Origin: Saccharothrix sp. NRRL B-16348
GTDB lineage: Bacteria > Actinomycetota > Actinomycetes > Mycobacteriales > Pseudonocardiaceae
Assembly (NCBI RefSeq): GCF_001280085.1
Contig: NZ_LGED01000273.1
Coordinates: 1 to 31,322 of the forward strand
DNA: 31,322 bases
Reading direction: 5' to 3'
Shown here: positions 7,407 through 15,815 of the stretch, one piece after another
Numbering within the stretch: position 1 is the stretch's first letter
How the letters are laid out: each line of letters starts with the position of its first letter
Made by a program: the position numbers and the translations under genes
The notes under the pieces: model-generated
What the model was told of the DNA's origin: nothing
What the model saw: only the letters and a program-made list of their open reading frames with translations
Database searches by the model: none

Positions 7407-8738
7407 TTGTCCACGCGCGAGCTCCACCTCAATGCGTTCCTGATGGGCGTCGGCCACCACGAGGCCGCCTGGCGGCATCCCCGCACCGACCCGCGCGCCC
7501 TCGGCGAGGTGGCGCACTTCCAGCACCTGGCGCGGATCGCCGAACGCGGCACGTTCGACTCGGTGTTCCTCGCCGACGGCGTGCAGATCTGGGGCGACGT
7601 GCGGCACACCGCCGCCAACCGGTTCGAGCCGATCACGCTGCTGACCGCGATCTCGCAGGCCACCGAGCGCATCGGGCTGATCGCGACCGCGTCGACCGGG
7701 TTCAGCGAGCCGTACAACCTGGCCCGGCTGTTCTCGTCGCTCGACCACATCAGCGGCGGGCGGGCCGGGTGGAACATCGTGACCACGGCGGGGGACCGGT
7801 CGGCGCAGAACTTCAACCGCGAGGTCAACTTCGAGCACGCCGAGCGCTACCGGCGTGCCGACGAGTTCCTCGACGTGGTGACCGCGCTGTGGGACTCGTG
7901 GGAGGACGACGCGCTGGTCGTGGACCGGGAGTCCGGTGTGTTCGCCGAGGACGCCAAGGTGCGCGAGATCAACCACAAGGGCCGGTTCTTCTCGGTGCGC
8001 GGGCCGTTGAACGCGGTGCGCAGTCCGCAGGGGCACCCGCTGCTGGTGCAGGCCGGGTCGAGCGAGGACGGCAAGGCGTTCGCGTCGGCGTGGGCGGAGG
8101 CGGTGTTCACCGCGCACCAGACGCACGGCGACGCGACCGCGTTCTACGCCGACCTCAAGCGCCGCGTGACGGCCCGGGGACGTGCCGCCGACGACGTCAA
8201 GGTGCTGCCCGGGATCGTGCCGGTGCTCGGCGGCACGGAGGCCGAGGCGCGGGCGTTGGCCGACGAACTGGACGGGTTGATCATCCCGGTGCGGGCGGTC
8301 CGGCAGCTGACCGAGCTGATCGGCGTCGACCTGACCGACCACCCGCTGGACGAGCGGTTGCCGGAGTTCCCGCCGGTCGGCCACGTGAACGGCGCGCGGA
8401 GCCGGTTCGAGCTGGTGCGCGACCTGGCGCACCGGGAACGGCTGACGTTGCGCCAACTGCTCGGTCGCCTCGGCGGCGGGCGCGGGCACCAGGTCGTCGC
8501 CGGCACGCCCGAGCAGATCGCCGACCACATCGGGCGGTGGTTCACCACCGGCGCGGCGGACGGCTTCAACGTGATGGCGCCGCTGCTGCCGTCGGGCCTG
8601 GCGGACTTCGTGGACCACGTCGTGCCGCTGCTGCGGGCCCGAGGCCTGTTCCGCACCGAGTACACCGGCCGCACGCTGCGCGAGCACTACGGCCTGCCGC
8701 GCCCGGCCGGCCGGTACGCCGCGACCGCGTCGCTCTGA
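7407..8738 (+). CDS. LLM-class flavin-dependent monooxygenase, NtaA/SnaA/DszA type
   Basis: A 443-residue bacterial-luciferase-like monooxygenase of the long NtaA/SnaA/SoxA branch. Visible family segments are HLNAFLMGVGHHEAAWRHP at the start, then FDSVFLADG, STGFSEPYNLARLFSSLDH, SGGRAGWNIVTTA, and near the end GTPEQIADHIGRWF followed by DGFNVMAPLLPSG. These proteins use FMNH2 from a separate reductase, here perhaps the gene ending at 136, to oxygenate C-S or C-N compounds. SfnG, DszA and NtaA are relatives. The start is TTG 7407, two bases after the ROK stop and in frame with the first family residues. It is the last gene of the operon and converges on the STAS gene. Confidence 0.87.
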   Translation: MSTRELHLNAFLMGVGHHEAAWRHPRTDPRALGEVAHFQHLARIAERGTFDSVFLADGVQIWGDVRHTAANRFEPITLLTAISQATERIGLIATASTGFSEPYNLARLFSSLDHISGGRAGWNIVTTAGDRSAQNFNREVNFEHAERYRRADEFLDVVTALWDSWEDDALVVDRESGVFAEDAKVREINHKGRFFSVRGPLNAVRSPQGHPLLVQAGSSEDGKAFASAWAEAVFTAHQTHGDATAFYADLKRRVTARGRAADDVKVLPGIVPVLGGTEAEARALADELDGLIIPVRAVRQLTELIGVDLTDHPLDERLPEFPPVGHVNGARSRFELVRDLAHRERLTLRQLLGRLGGGRGHQVVAGTPEQIADHIGRWFTTGAADGFNVMAPLLPSGLADFVDHVVPLLRARGLFRTEYTGRTLREHYGLPRPAGRYAATASL

Positions 8739-8759
8739 CGCGGTCCGACGGGACGCCGG

Positions 8760-9161
8760 CTACCGGGCGGCCCGCTGAGCCGGGATCCGCGACACGCCCG
8801 CCTCGACCGCGCAGGACGCCTCGGTCAACGTCGGGCAGACCACCAGCAGCCGGTCCACCCCGGTGACCTGCAACGGCCGCAGCACGGGCCGGCTGTCGGC
8901 CACGACGGCGAAGACCGTGCCCAGCTGCCCGGCACGGGTGTTCGCGGCGATCAGGGCGGCGACGCCCACCGCGCCGACGAACGTCACCCCGGTCAGGTCC
9001 ACCACCAGGGCCGCCGGGGCGCTGTCCAGCCGTGCGGCCATCCCGGCGCGGAACGCCGCCACCGTGCCGATGTCGATCGGCCCCGCGATCGAACAGAACT
9101 CCACGTCCTCCTCGGCGAGGCGGACACGGTCCATTCGGGTACCGCTGAGCCGGTCCAGCAT
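8760..9161 (-). CDS. STAS-domain protein (anti-sigma factor antagonist-like)
   Basis: A 133-residue protein, essentially one STAS domain. IAGPIDIGTVAAFRAGM, then PAALVVDLTGVTFVGAVGVAAL, and the closing LQVTGVDRLLVVCPTLTEA match the anti-sigma antagonist fold. I prefer ATG 9161 because AAGGAG precedes it by 7 nt; an in-frame ATG at 9239 would add 26 residues with no domain. The usual phosphorylation site (D-S-S-G after the central strand) reads G-A-V-G here, so classical switching by serine phosphorylation seems unavailable. No anti-sigma kinase or sigma gene is adjacent, so the partner is unknown. Confidence 0.8.
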   Translation of the reverse strand: MLDRLSGTRMDRVRLAEEDVEFCSIAGPIDIGTVAAFRAGMAARLDSAPAALVVDLTGVTFVGAVGVAALIAANTRAGQLGTVFAVVADSRPVLRPLQVTGVDRLLVVCPTLTEASCAVEAGVSRIPAQRAAR

Positions 9162-9454
9162 GAGTGCGCTCCTTCGGGTGCCCGGGGAAGGGATCACCAG
9201 CAGGTCTTTAGACCGTTCAGGTGTATCAAGATCGGCCATTTGGGGTACGTCTCGAATGGCACGTTACGGCGCGTTTGGGGGACGCCACAAGCCCTCCGTC
9301 GCGTCACCATCGAGTGACCAAACCAGCGTCGAACCCTCGTTTGGTGACACTCAGTGACCGCCACTCCTCCGGTCGGGGTACCGCCCACCATTGAAGCGGC
9401 TGCCTTCACGGTGGGGCACCGCCGGCACCGGACGCCGTGCGCGGCGCCTCGAAC
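9162..9454. other. Intergenic region, upstream of STAS gene
   Basis: There is no convincing gene. The stretch is the probable promoter region of the leftward STAS gene. It includes an imperfect inverted arrangement of GTGAC/GTCAC and CAAAC/GTTTG words at about 9304-9357, which could be a regulator site. Short ORFs on both strands lack ribosome-binding sites and codon bias. Confidence 0.4.
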
Positions 9455-9490
9455 GCCGAGTCAGGGCCACTCCGATGGCCCTGACTCGGC
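9455..9490. terminator. Hairpin terminator downstream of phosphotransferase gene
   Basis: A perfect 15-bp stem (GCCGAGTCAGGGCCA at 9455-9469 with its complement at 9476-9490) and a 6-nt loop lie 23 bp beyond the leftward stop at 9514. There is no T-tract. Position and stability support termination of the phosphotransferase transcript. Confidence 0.75.
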
Positions 9491-9513
9491 TCAGCACCCG
9501 TTGAACGAGCCCG

Positions 9514-10323
9514 CTAGCGCCGGATGGCTCCGGTCAGCAGACCGCGGTGCCGGATCATCCACCCGGCTGACCGGGCCCGCCAGGACAACGCCCAGAGCGG
9601 CCGTGGATCGGTCGACTCCGGGGTGATCCCCGCGGAGGTCGCCTCGGCGGCGCAGTCCCGGATCGCGAACTCGATCATCCGGTCGACCAGGCCGTCCCGA
9701 TCTCCCGACGGGAGTTCGTAGCCGTCCAGGAACAGTCCCAACTGCCGGGCGCGGTCGGCCGCGTCCGGCAGGTCGTTGCGCTCGGCGACGTCGTCGTCGT
9801 GCAACTGGGCGTTCCACCACCCCGCCGCGACGACCTCGTCCAGGCGGTCGACGGGCCCGGCGAGGGTCCAGTCGATGAACCCGACGGGAAGGCCGTCGCG
9901 GGCCACGATGTGCCACGGACCGGCGTCGCAGTGCCCGATCACCGTGTCCGGCCCGGTGTGGTGCATCCACCAGGACTGCCACACCGCGTCGGGCGGTGGC
10001 CGGAAGCCGGCGGTGGCGTCGTGCAGTTCGCGGAGCAGCGCCCCGGCCTGCCGGACACCCTCGTCCGTCCACGCGTGCGGATGCACGACGGTGCCCTCGA
10101 CGTAGGTCAGGACCTCGTTGCCGTCCGCGTCGACACCGTCGCCGACCACGCGGGGAGCGCCGGTGAACCCGACGTCCTCCAGGTGGCGCAGCAGTGCGTG
10201 GACGGTCGTGGTCCAGGGCTGGGCCGGACGCTTGACGGTCATGCCGGCACGCGTGACCGCGCTGGGTCCTCCTTCGGCCGCTGTCAGCGGGCGCGCGGAT
10301 GTTTCGGATGATTCTGAATGCAC
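9514..10323 (-). CDS. APH-family phosphotransferase (aminoglycoside/small-molecule kinase-like)
   Basis: A 269-residue protein of the aminoglycoside phosphotransferase/choline kinase superfamily. The catalytic loop is GHCDAGPWHIVARDG and the metal-binding segment is VGFIDWTLAGPVDRLDE, followed by a helical C-lobe. In the canonical H-G-D-x4-N motif the asparagine that helps bind magnesium is replaced by histidine, while both catalytic aspartates (HCD, ID) remain. GTG 10323 is chosen because GAGGAGAG lies about 6 nt upstream; ATG 10242 is a shorter alternative without a good site. The conserved WWNAQLHDDDVAER segment is familiar from many actinomycete proteins of unknown substrate. Antibiotic resistance should not be assumed. 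A possible 20-codon leader ORF lies upstream at 10476-10538. Confidence 0.82.
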   Translation of the reverse strand: MHSESSETSARPLTAAEGGPSAVTRAGMTVKRPAQPWTTTVHALLRHLEDVGFTGAPRVVGDGVDADGNEVLTYVEGTVVHPHAWTDEGVRQAGALLRELHDATAGFRPPPDAVWQSWWMHHTGPDTVIGHCDAGPWHIVARDGLPVGFIDWTLAGPVDRLDEVVAAGWWNAQLHDDDVAERNDLPDAADRARQLGLFLDGYELPSGDRDGLVDRMIEFAIRDCAAEATSAGITPESTDPRPLWALSWRARSAGWMIRHRGLLTGAIRR

Positions 10324-10704
10324 GGATCTCTCCTCGTGGAGTGCGGTACTTGTGTCATGGCACCGCGATGCGGTACCGACCGGCCCGAGGCGAACCCACG
10401 AGGCCGGCGACGACCGCCACGAAGCGAGGAGCGCGTGCTTGCGCCGCTACTGCCGATACCCGATGGGGCGGCAGATCAGCGGGTGGCACGCTCCCGCGTC
10501 GGAGCGGTCGCGACCCCACTGAGAACCATGCACGTCATGTCGTCCTCCTTGATCAGCCGAATCGACTTCACGATATCGGCCTCCCCACGGCTCGCCAATC
10601 GCTTTTGGCCACCTGGTCGTGCGCGGACGTGGGGCAGGCGCTCGATAACCCCTCACAGGCCGGTTGTTGTCACCGTTAGCATCCGGTGATCGGAAGGAGT
10701 CGGC
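10324..10704. other. Divergent intergenic region
   Basis: About 380 bp separate the phosphotransferase gene (-) and the large kinase gene (+). Apart from the small ORF at 10476-10538 it holds presumed promoters for both. The kinase has its own GAAGGAG ribosome-binding site at 10693-10699. I see no other gene, repeat or RNA here. Confidence 0.45.
10476..10538 (-). CDS. Possible 20-residue leader ORF upstream of phosphotransferase
   Basis: On the minus strand AAGGAGGA (10543-10550) stands 4 nt before ATG 10538. It opens a 20-codon frame ending in TGA (10476-10478), whose product begins MTCMVLSGVATAP. The ribosome-binding sequence is the best in the neighbourhood and has no other gene to serve. 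The ORF lies 152 bp upstream of the phosphotransferase start in the same direction, so a translated leader that regulates that gene is possible. I do not recognise the peptide; it may equally be a chance ORF. Confidence 0.35.
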   Translation of the reverse strand: MTCMVLSGVATAPTRERATR

Positions 10705-13700
10705 GTGGAGCGGTGGTGGTTCCAGGAGGAGGTGTCGCCGTTCCGGTGGGAGCAGGACGCGCTTGAGCACGTCAAGCGGTCCGTGCGGGGGGAGTGGCCG
10801 TACCGGGCCTGGGCGACGTTCACGTTCACCGCGATCACCGGGCGGGTCAACGAGTGCGACCTGCTCGTCGCCGCTCCCGGCGGGCTGTTCCTCGTCGAGA
10901 TCAAGTCGCACCCCGGCAGCCTGCGGGCGCACACCGGCAACTGGCGGTTCAACGACGGTGGCACGAGGCGTGCGTTGCGCAACCCGCTGCACCTGCTGGA
11001 CCGCAAGGCCAAGGAACTGAGGGCGGTGCTGGACCGCGCCGCCGGGCGGCTGGGCGTGTCCGAGCGGGTGCCCCGGGTGGAGCCGGTGGTGTTCCTCTCC
11101 GCGTCCGGTCTCGTCGCCGACATGGACGACGTCCAGCGCCAGCACGTCTACGGCCGTGACCGGGAGAGCACGGGGCTGCCGTGGCTGTGGCGCGACCTGC
11201 TCGGTGTCGGCGGAACCGAGGTGTCTCCCGACTTCGCCCGTGACGTGCTGCCGAACCTCCTGGCGGAGGCCGACGTCGGGGCGGCCACCGCGCACCTGCG
11301 CTTCGGCGGGGAGTGGGAGCTCGACCGCAGGCCGCTCAACGTCGGCGTCGACTGGGAGGACCGGCTCGCCAGGCGCGACGGCGACATCGTGGAGGAAGGC
11401 CGGCTGCGCATCTACCTGTCGGCGGACCAGGCCACGGACGCGGCCAGGCGCGCGGTCGAACGGGCCGCCGAACGCGAGTACCGGGTGCTCCAGCGGATCG
11501 TGCACCGCGGAGTGGTGCAACCCGTCCGCTTCGGCCCGCACCCCGGCGGATGGGCGATCCTGTTCCGGCACAAGACCTTCGACCTGCGGCTCGACGACCA
11601 CCTCGAACTGCGTGAGCCCTCGTTGGCGCAGCGGCTGGACCTGCTGCGGCAACTGGCCGAGGCGGTCCACTACGCGCACGGGCACGCGTTGTGCCACCGC
11701 GCGTTGTCGGCCCGGTCGGTCTGGGTCAGCGCGGACGAGCGGCCGGTGCTGCGGATCGCGGACTGGCGGTCCGCGTTCCGCCTGGAGGAGCCGGCGGCGT
11801 CGGTCGGGCACACCGTCGCGGCGTCCTTCTCCGACCCGGACGACCCCTACCTGGCGCCGGAGTCGGAGATCCCGGGCGCGAACCCCGTCGCGCTCGACGT
11901 GTTCGGCCTCGGCGCGATCGCGTACCTGGTGCTGTCCGACGAGGAACCCGCGCGGCGGCGGGCGGAGCTGCGGGACCGGCTCGCCGTGGAGGAAGGCCTG
12001 CGACCGCACCGCGGGGTGGCCGGGGGCTTGTCCGACCTGGTGTTCGAGGCGACGCGGACCGACCCGCGCCTGCGGTTGTCGGTCGACGGGTTCCTGCAGC
12101 GCCTCGACGCCCTCGAACGCGAGCACCTCGGCACCGACCACCTGCCCGCCGTCGACCCGCTGGTGGCCGTGCCCGGCCAGTACCTGGAGGAGCGGTGGCT
12201 GGTCGAGCACGTGCTGGGCACCGGCTCGACCGCCCGCGCGCTCCAGGTGGCGCGCTTCACCGCCGACGGCACCGTGGACCGGCGCGTCTTCAAGGTCGCG
12301 CTGGACGAGGAGCGGGCCGCCCGGTTGCGGGCCGAGGCCGACGTCCTGCGGCACGTCGGCGGCTCCGGTGTCGTGCGGCTGCTGGCCGGTCCGCGCGAGG
12401 TGCACGGTCGCACGGTGCTCGAACTGGAGCACGCCGGGAACCGGTCGGTCGGCGCGCGGCTGCGAGCCGAAGGACGGCTGGCACGCCCGGAGTTGGAGCG
12501 CTACGGCGTGCACGTGTTCCGGGGGCTCGCCCAGCTCGCCGCCGCGGGCGTGTTCCACCGCGACCTCAAGCCGGACAACTTCGGGCTCTGCGAACGCCCG
12601 GGCTCCGGCGTGGAGCTGGTCCTGTACGACTTCTCGTTGAGCGATGCCCTGCTCACGGAGGTCACCGTCGGCACGGGCGGCTACCTCGACCCCTTCCTCG
12701 GCTCCGCCCGCCGCCCGCTCTACGACGGCCACGCCGAGCGGTACGCGGCCGCGGTCAGCCTGCACGAGATGGCGTCCGGGGTGCTGCCGGTGTGGGGTGA
12801 CGGGAGCGTGCACCCCGGCGCGGTGCAGGCCGACTGGCCGGAGCCGGCCACCGACCGCTTCGACCCGGACCTGCGCGCCGGCCTGACCCGGTTCTTCCAG
12901 CGGGCGCTGCACCGCGACGCCGAGCGGCGACACCCGGACCTGCCGTCGATGGAGGCGGCGTGGCACGAGGTGTTCGCGATCCGGCCGCGGTCGTTCGCCA
13001 CAGGGGTGCGATTACGCGCTTCGGCGTGGACCCGGGGCCACGTCCGGGCGCTGGTCGGGCTCGTCACCGTGCTGCTGTTGACCGTGTCGGCGGCGTACGC
13101 GTTCGCGGCGCTTCAGCCGCCGCAGCAGATGATCTGGACCTTGGTGACGCCGAGCGTGTCCAAGGTGCCGCCGCCACGGCCGCCCGGTCCGGTGTCCGTC
13201 GAGAACCCCCAGATGACCTTCACGATCACGAACCTGCCGGGCGACGCGTTCGTCGCCGACACCGGGATCTTCGGTGGCGTGCAGTCGGAGTCGGTGTACT
13301 ACGACGACCGTTGGCGACACCTCGCCGCAACCGTGAAGTTCTACCCGCCGGACACGTTCGACCGCACCGCCGTCCTCGGCCGGCGTGCGTTCACCGTCGG
13401 CGGGCGCACCGCGTTCCACCTGGACGACTTCCCCGACCCCCACCCGCGTTCGGGTTGGCCGTACGCGACGCCGGCGGTCGTCGTGAAGTACGGCGCCGAC
13501 ACGTGGCTCGTGGTGCGGGGGTACGAGTGGTCCGAGCGCGATGCCCTGGTGGACCTGGCGAGTCGTGTCGAGGTCGGCGCGCGGCGACCGATCCGGTACC
13601 CGATCCGGTTCGGCTACGTCCCCGGCGGGCTCGCCGTCTGCGGCGCGTACGACGGGCTCAGCGACCCCTGGCGCGGTGCGAACGACGGCTGGCACGCCTA

Positions 13701-14010
13701 CCTGCACCTGTGCGACGACAAGGCGAGCGAGTCCACCACCGGCTACGGCGAGGCCGTGCTGGTCGACCTGTCCTCCACCGACCTCACCCCCCTGCGTCCC
13801 GGATGGGACACCGACGCGACCGGCCACACCACCTCTCTGGACGGTGGCCTGGTCGTCGACTGCGGCGCGTTCGGAGTGGCGATCGTCGTCCGGGCGACCC
13901 ACCGTTCCCGCTACGCGGCAACCGATCTCGAACAAATGGCCCGCTCACTGGAAATCCGGGACATCTCCGACCCGTCAACGTGGTTCACCGCCGCCGAGGC
14001 CATCGGCTGA
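10705..14010 (+). CDS. NERD-domain / tandem kinase-like transmembrane protein
   Basis: A 1101-residue multidomain protein starting at GTG 10705 (GAAGGAG 5 nt upstream). Residues about 15-150 form a NERD nuclease-related domain, with D52 and E65-I-K67 as the D...ExK core. Residues about 235-480 form a first protein-kinase fold that looks inactive: HRA (331-333) replaces HRD and D353-W replaces DFG. A second kinase domain (about 493-770) looks active: glycine-rich VLGTGSTARA, K530, HRDLKPDN (618-625) and DFS (642-644). One membrane helix follows (about 781-803), then a Pro-rich linker and an approximately 290-residue C-terminal domain predicted outside the cell. NERD plus two kinase domains recalls PglW of Pgl/BREX type 2, but PglX, PglY and PglZ are absent here. 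The function is therefore open. Confidence 0.82.
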   Translation: MERWWFQEEVSPFRWEQDALEHVKRSVRGEWPYRAWATFTFTAITGRVNECDLLVAAPGGLFLVEIKSHPGSLRAHTGNWRFNDGGTRRALRNPLHLLDRKAKELRAVLDRAAGRLGVSERVPRVEPVVFLSASGLVADMDDVQRQHVYGRDRESTGLPWLWRDLLGVGGTEVSPDFARDVLPNLLAEADVGAATAHLRFGGEWELDRRPLNVGVDWEDRLARRDGDIVEEGRLRIYLSADQATDAARRAVERAAEREYRVLQRIVHRGVVQPVRFGPHPGGWAILFRHKTFDLRLDDHLELREPSLAQRLDLLRQLAEAVHYAHGHALCHRALSARSVWVSADERPVLRIADWRSAFRLEEPAASVGHTVAASFSDPDDPYLAPESEIPGANPVALDVFGLGAIAYLVLSDEEPARRRAELRDRLAVEEGLRPHRGVAGGLSDLVFEATRTDPRLRLSVDGFLQRLDALEREHLGTDHLPAVDPLVAVPGQYLEERWLVEHVLGTGSTARALQVARFTADGTVDRRVFKVALDEERAARLRAEADVLRHVGGSGVVRLLAGPREVHGRTVLELEHAGNRSVGARLRAEGRLARPELERYGVHVFRGLAQLAAAGVFHRDLKPDNFGLCERPGSGVELVLYDFSLSDALLTEVTVGTGGYLDPFLGSARRPLYDGHAERYAAAVSLHEMASGVLPVWGDGSVHPGAVQADWPEPATDRFDPDLRAGLTRFFQRALHRDAERRHPDLPSMEAAWHEVFAIRPRSFATGVRLRASAWTRGHVRALVGLVTVLLLTVSAAYAFAALQPPQQMIWTLVTPSVSKVPPPRPPGPVSVENPQMTFTITNLPGDAFVADTGIFGGVQSESVYYDDRWRHLAATVKFYPPDTFDRTAVLGRRAFTVGGRTAFHLDDFPDPHPRSGWPYATPAVVVKYGADTWLVVRGYEWSERDALVDLASRVEVGARRPIRYPIRFGYVPGGLAVCGAYDGLSDPWRGANDGWHAYLHLCDDKASESTTGYGEAVLVDLSSTDLTPLRPGWDTDATGHTTSLDGGLVVDCGAFGVAIVVRATHRSRYAATDLEQMARSLEIRDISDPSTWFTAAEAIG

Positions 14011-14022
14011 CTGTCGGCTCGG

Positions 14023-14976
14023 CTATGCGCGGCCGGGGTTCGCTGCTGCGCTCAGCACGTCCAGATCGATGGTGTACCAGGTCGATCGGAGGAAGGCGTG
14101 CAGCACGTCGCCTCGGCCGGTGTAGCGCAGGCCGTGGGCCTCCATGCCGTCGGGCAGGACCACCCGGCATCGCCCGCCTTCCTGGCGTACCCCGTCCCGT
14201 GTGATCCGCAGCAGCGTCGCGACGTCGTACTCGGGACCCCAGCCGGCGAGGAGCGCGAGGTCTGCGCCGCGTCGCAGCAGGTGGTGGGCTGACCTGGAGG
14301 GGGAGGGGCCCCAGTCGGTCACCCGGGCGCCGGTGGCGGACAGGACGTGGAATCCGGTGTAGGGGCAGAAGTAGGCGGTCTCACCCTCGACGTTGAGCGA
14401 GTAGCAGTCGGAGATGGAGGGCAGGCCGGCATCCCGAGGGTAGAGCCACTCGACCGTCAGATCCTCCCTGAAGCGGGCGAGCCCGTGCCCTTCCGGGCCA
14501 CTGCCGCCCATCGCTTCGTCGAAGTACCCGGCCCAGACCTTGCCGGCGGGCGTGGTCAGCAGTTCCTCGATCGCGTCACCGATGTGGGCGCGGTGCCTCA
14601 GCTCGCCGCCGCTGGTCCACACCTCCGCGTTGACCGCGCCGGGCTTGGCCCGGGCATCGGCCAGCAGCACGCGATCCTTTGGCAGCGGCTGCACGAAACT
14701 CACCCGCAGGTCGGTCTCCACGTCGACGGCACCGACGACTCGCCGCCGACCGCCGACGTGCCAGGTCACCTGCTTGCGGTCGCTGCCATCGCGGTACGGC
14801 CACACGGCGTAGGCCGTGCCGTCCGGACCTACGCCCACCGCCTCAGGCTCCCGCACCGTCGCGGCCGGTCCCGCCGGCATCACGAAGCCGTGCCGGTGCA
14901 GCGGCACGACCGGCAGTTGCAACACCTCCAAACGCCGCCGAAGGCTCGCCTGGTCGCGTTGCGCGTCAGTTCTCAT
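14023..14976 (-). CDS. Hypothetical protein, beta-propeller-like
   Basis: A 317-residue protein without signal peptide or membrane segment. Repeating blade-like stretches such as VGVGPDGTAYAVW, PAGKVWAGYFDEAMGG and EGETAYFCPYTGFHVL suggest a propeller. GYFDE...GL.RF and ISDCYSLNV recall a family of uncharacterised actinomycete proteins. The start is uncertain: ATG 14976, 14985 and 14988 are all in frame and none has a strong ribosome-binding site. It lies 33-47 bp downstream of the truncated metallo-hydrolase gene in the same direction, so the two may be cotranscribed. It converges on the kinase gene with only 12 bp between stops. I do not know its function. Confidence 0.7.
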   Translation of the reverse strand: MRTDAQRDQASLRRRLEVLQLPVVPLHRHGFVMPAGPAATVREPEAVGVGPDGTAYAVWPYRDGSDRKQVTWHVGGRRRVVGAVDVETDLRVSFVQPLPKDRVLLADARAKPGAVNAEVWTSGGELRHRAHIGDAIEELLTTPAGKVWAGYFDEAMGGSGPEGHGLARFREDLTVEWLYPRDAGLPSISDCYSLNVEGETAYFCPYTGFHVLSATGARVTDWGPSPSRSAHHLLRRGADLALLAGWGPEYDVATLLRITRDGVRQEGGRCRVVLPDGMEAHGLRYTGRGDVLHAFLRSTWYTIDLDVLSAAANPGRA

Positions 14977-15008
14977 CACCGACATCATCCCAGCTCGGCG
15001 ACTTCCGG

Positions 15009-15815
15009 TTACACGGCCAGGTCCAGCCATTCCCCGACGGGCAGCACGTGTGCGCGCCGTCCGGCGTGCGTGCGGAACTCGCTCTCCGGGTCGGCTACCT
15101 CGACGTAGCCCGCGATCTTGTCCGGCTGCTCCACGTCGTAGTGGATCGGCACGGCGTGCCGGGCGTCGAGGATGTCCGCGGCCACGGCGGCCTGCCTCGG
15201 GTCCATCGCGGCGGGCAGCGGGCTCGGCGGCTGGAGGTGCGGCACGTCGACCACCGCGCCGTTGGCCGGCAGGAACACCGCGTCGAACGGCCTGAACCGG
15301 CGTGCGACGAGCCACCAGAAGCCGTGGAACATCGTGTCGCCGCCGTGGAAGACCCGCTGCCCGTCCGCCTGCACCACCCAGTTCAGCTGCGGGTCGCCCA
15401 GCCCGTCGATCGCGGGGACCGCGGTGACGCGGAACGGTCCGATTTCGCTGGTGGACCAGGCATCCACGACCTCGGCGGCCAGCCGGTGCAGCACCAGCTC
15501 GCGCTCGGCAGGCAGCGTCGTCACGTTGTCCACGTCGTCGCCGTGACCGGGCGCCGGTCGCAGCACCGGCGCCCTTGGCGTCAGCACGTCCGCGAGCGCG
15601 GCCGCGTCGGTGTGGTCCCGGTGCAGGTGGGTGACCAGCGCTGCGGTGACCGTTCCGCTCGGCGCCACCAGCCCCTCGCCGGGCTTCCACCCCGTGAACA
15701 GAGGTGAGAGGTCCCGCACGTAGTCGATCACCAGTCGCGTGCCGCCCGCCGGGTTCGACGTCGACCAGGCGCTGTTCGAGATCGTCGCCGCCGGGCTGGC
15801 GCTGAACGCGGCCAT
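15009..15815 (-). CDS. MBL-fold metallo-hydrolase, apparently 5'-truncated
   Basis: The metallo-beta-lactamase fold is clear. It shows VTHLHRDHTD (HxHxDH), VFHGGDTMFHG with the metal-bridging aspartate, AVFLPANG, AVPIHYD and a C-terminal PVGEWLDL, resembling UlaG-like hydrolases. Family members begin with a strand pair of the type H-x-G-x-A...LLE-x-GG-x-R-LLIDP. Here only GGTRLVIDY remains, and upstream the reading frame becomes unlike any MBL protein. The best start now available is ATG 15815 (GGAG 4 nt upstream; 268 residues, the first 30 or so foreign), or GTG 15731 (240 residues). The sequence upstream of about 15745 codes on the opposite strand instead, so the native 5' end was probably lost by rearrangement. 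Activity is doubtful. Confidence 0.65.
   Translation of the reverse strand: MAAFSASPAATISNSAWSTSNPAGGTRLVIDYVRDLSPLFTGWKPGEGLVAPSGTVTAALVTHLHRDHTDAAALADVLTPRAPVLRPAPGHGDDVDNVTTLPAERELVLHRLAAEVVDAWSTSEIGPFRVTAVPAIDGLGDPQLNWVVQADGQRVFHGGDTMFHGFWWLVARRFRPFDAVFLPANGAVVDVPHLQPPSPLPAAMDPRQAAVAADILDARHAVPIHYDVEQPDKIAGYVEVADPESEFRTHAGRRAHVLPVGEWLDLAV

Noticed and set aside
10447..12966. Very long minus-strand ORF (839 codons) opposite the kinase gene
   Set aside because: It is antisense to a clearly conserved kinase, has Arg/Gln/Val/His-rich composition with no domain and no ribosome-binding site, and is a normal by-product of high third-position GC.
10705..14010. Complete Pgl/BREX type 2 system
   Set aside because: Only the NERD-kinase protein is present; no PglX methyltransferase, PglY ATPase or PglZ phosphatase is in the window, and this protein has a membrane helix and ectodomain.
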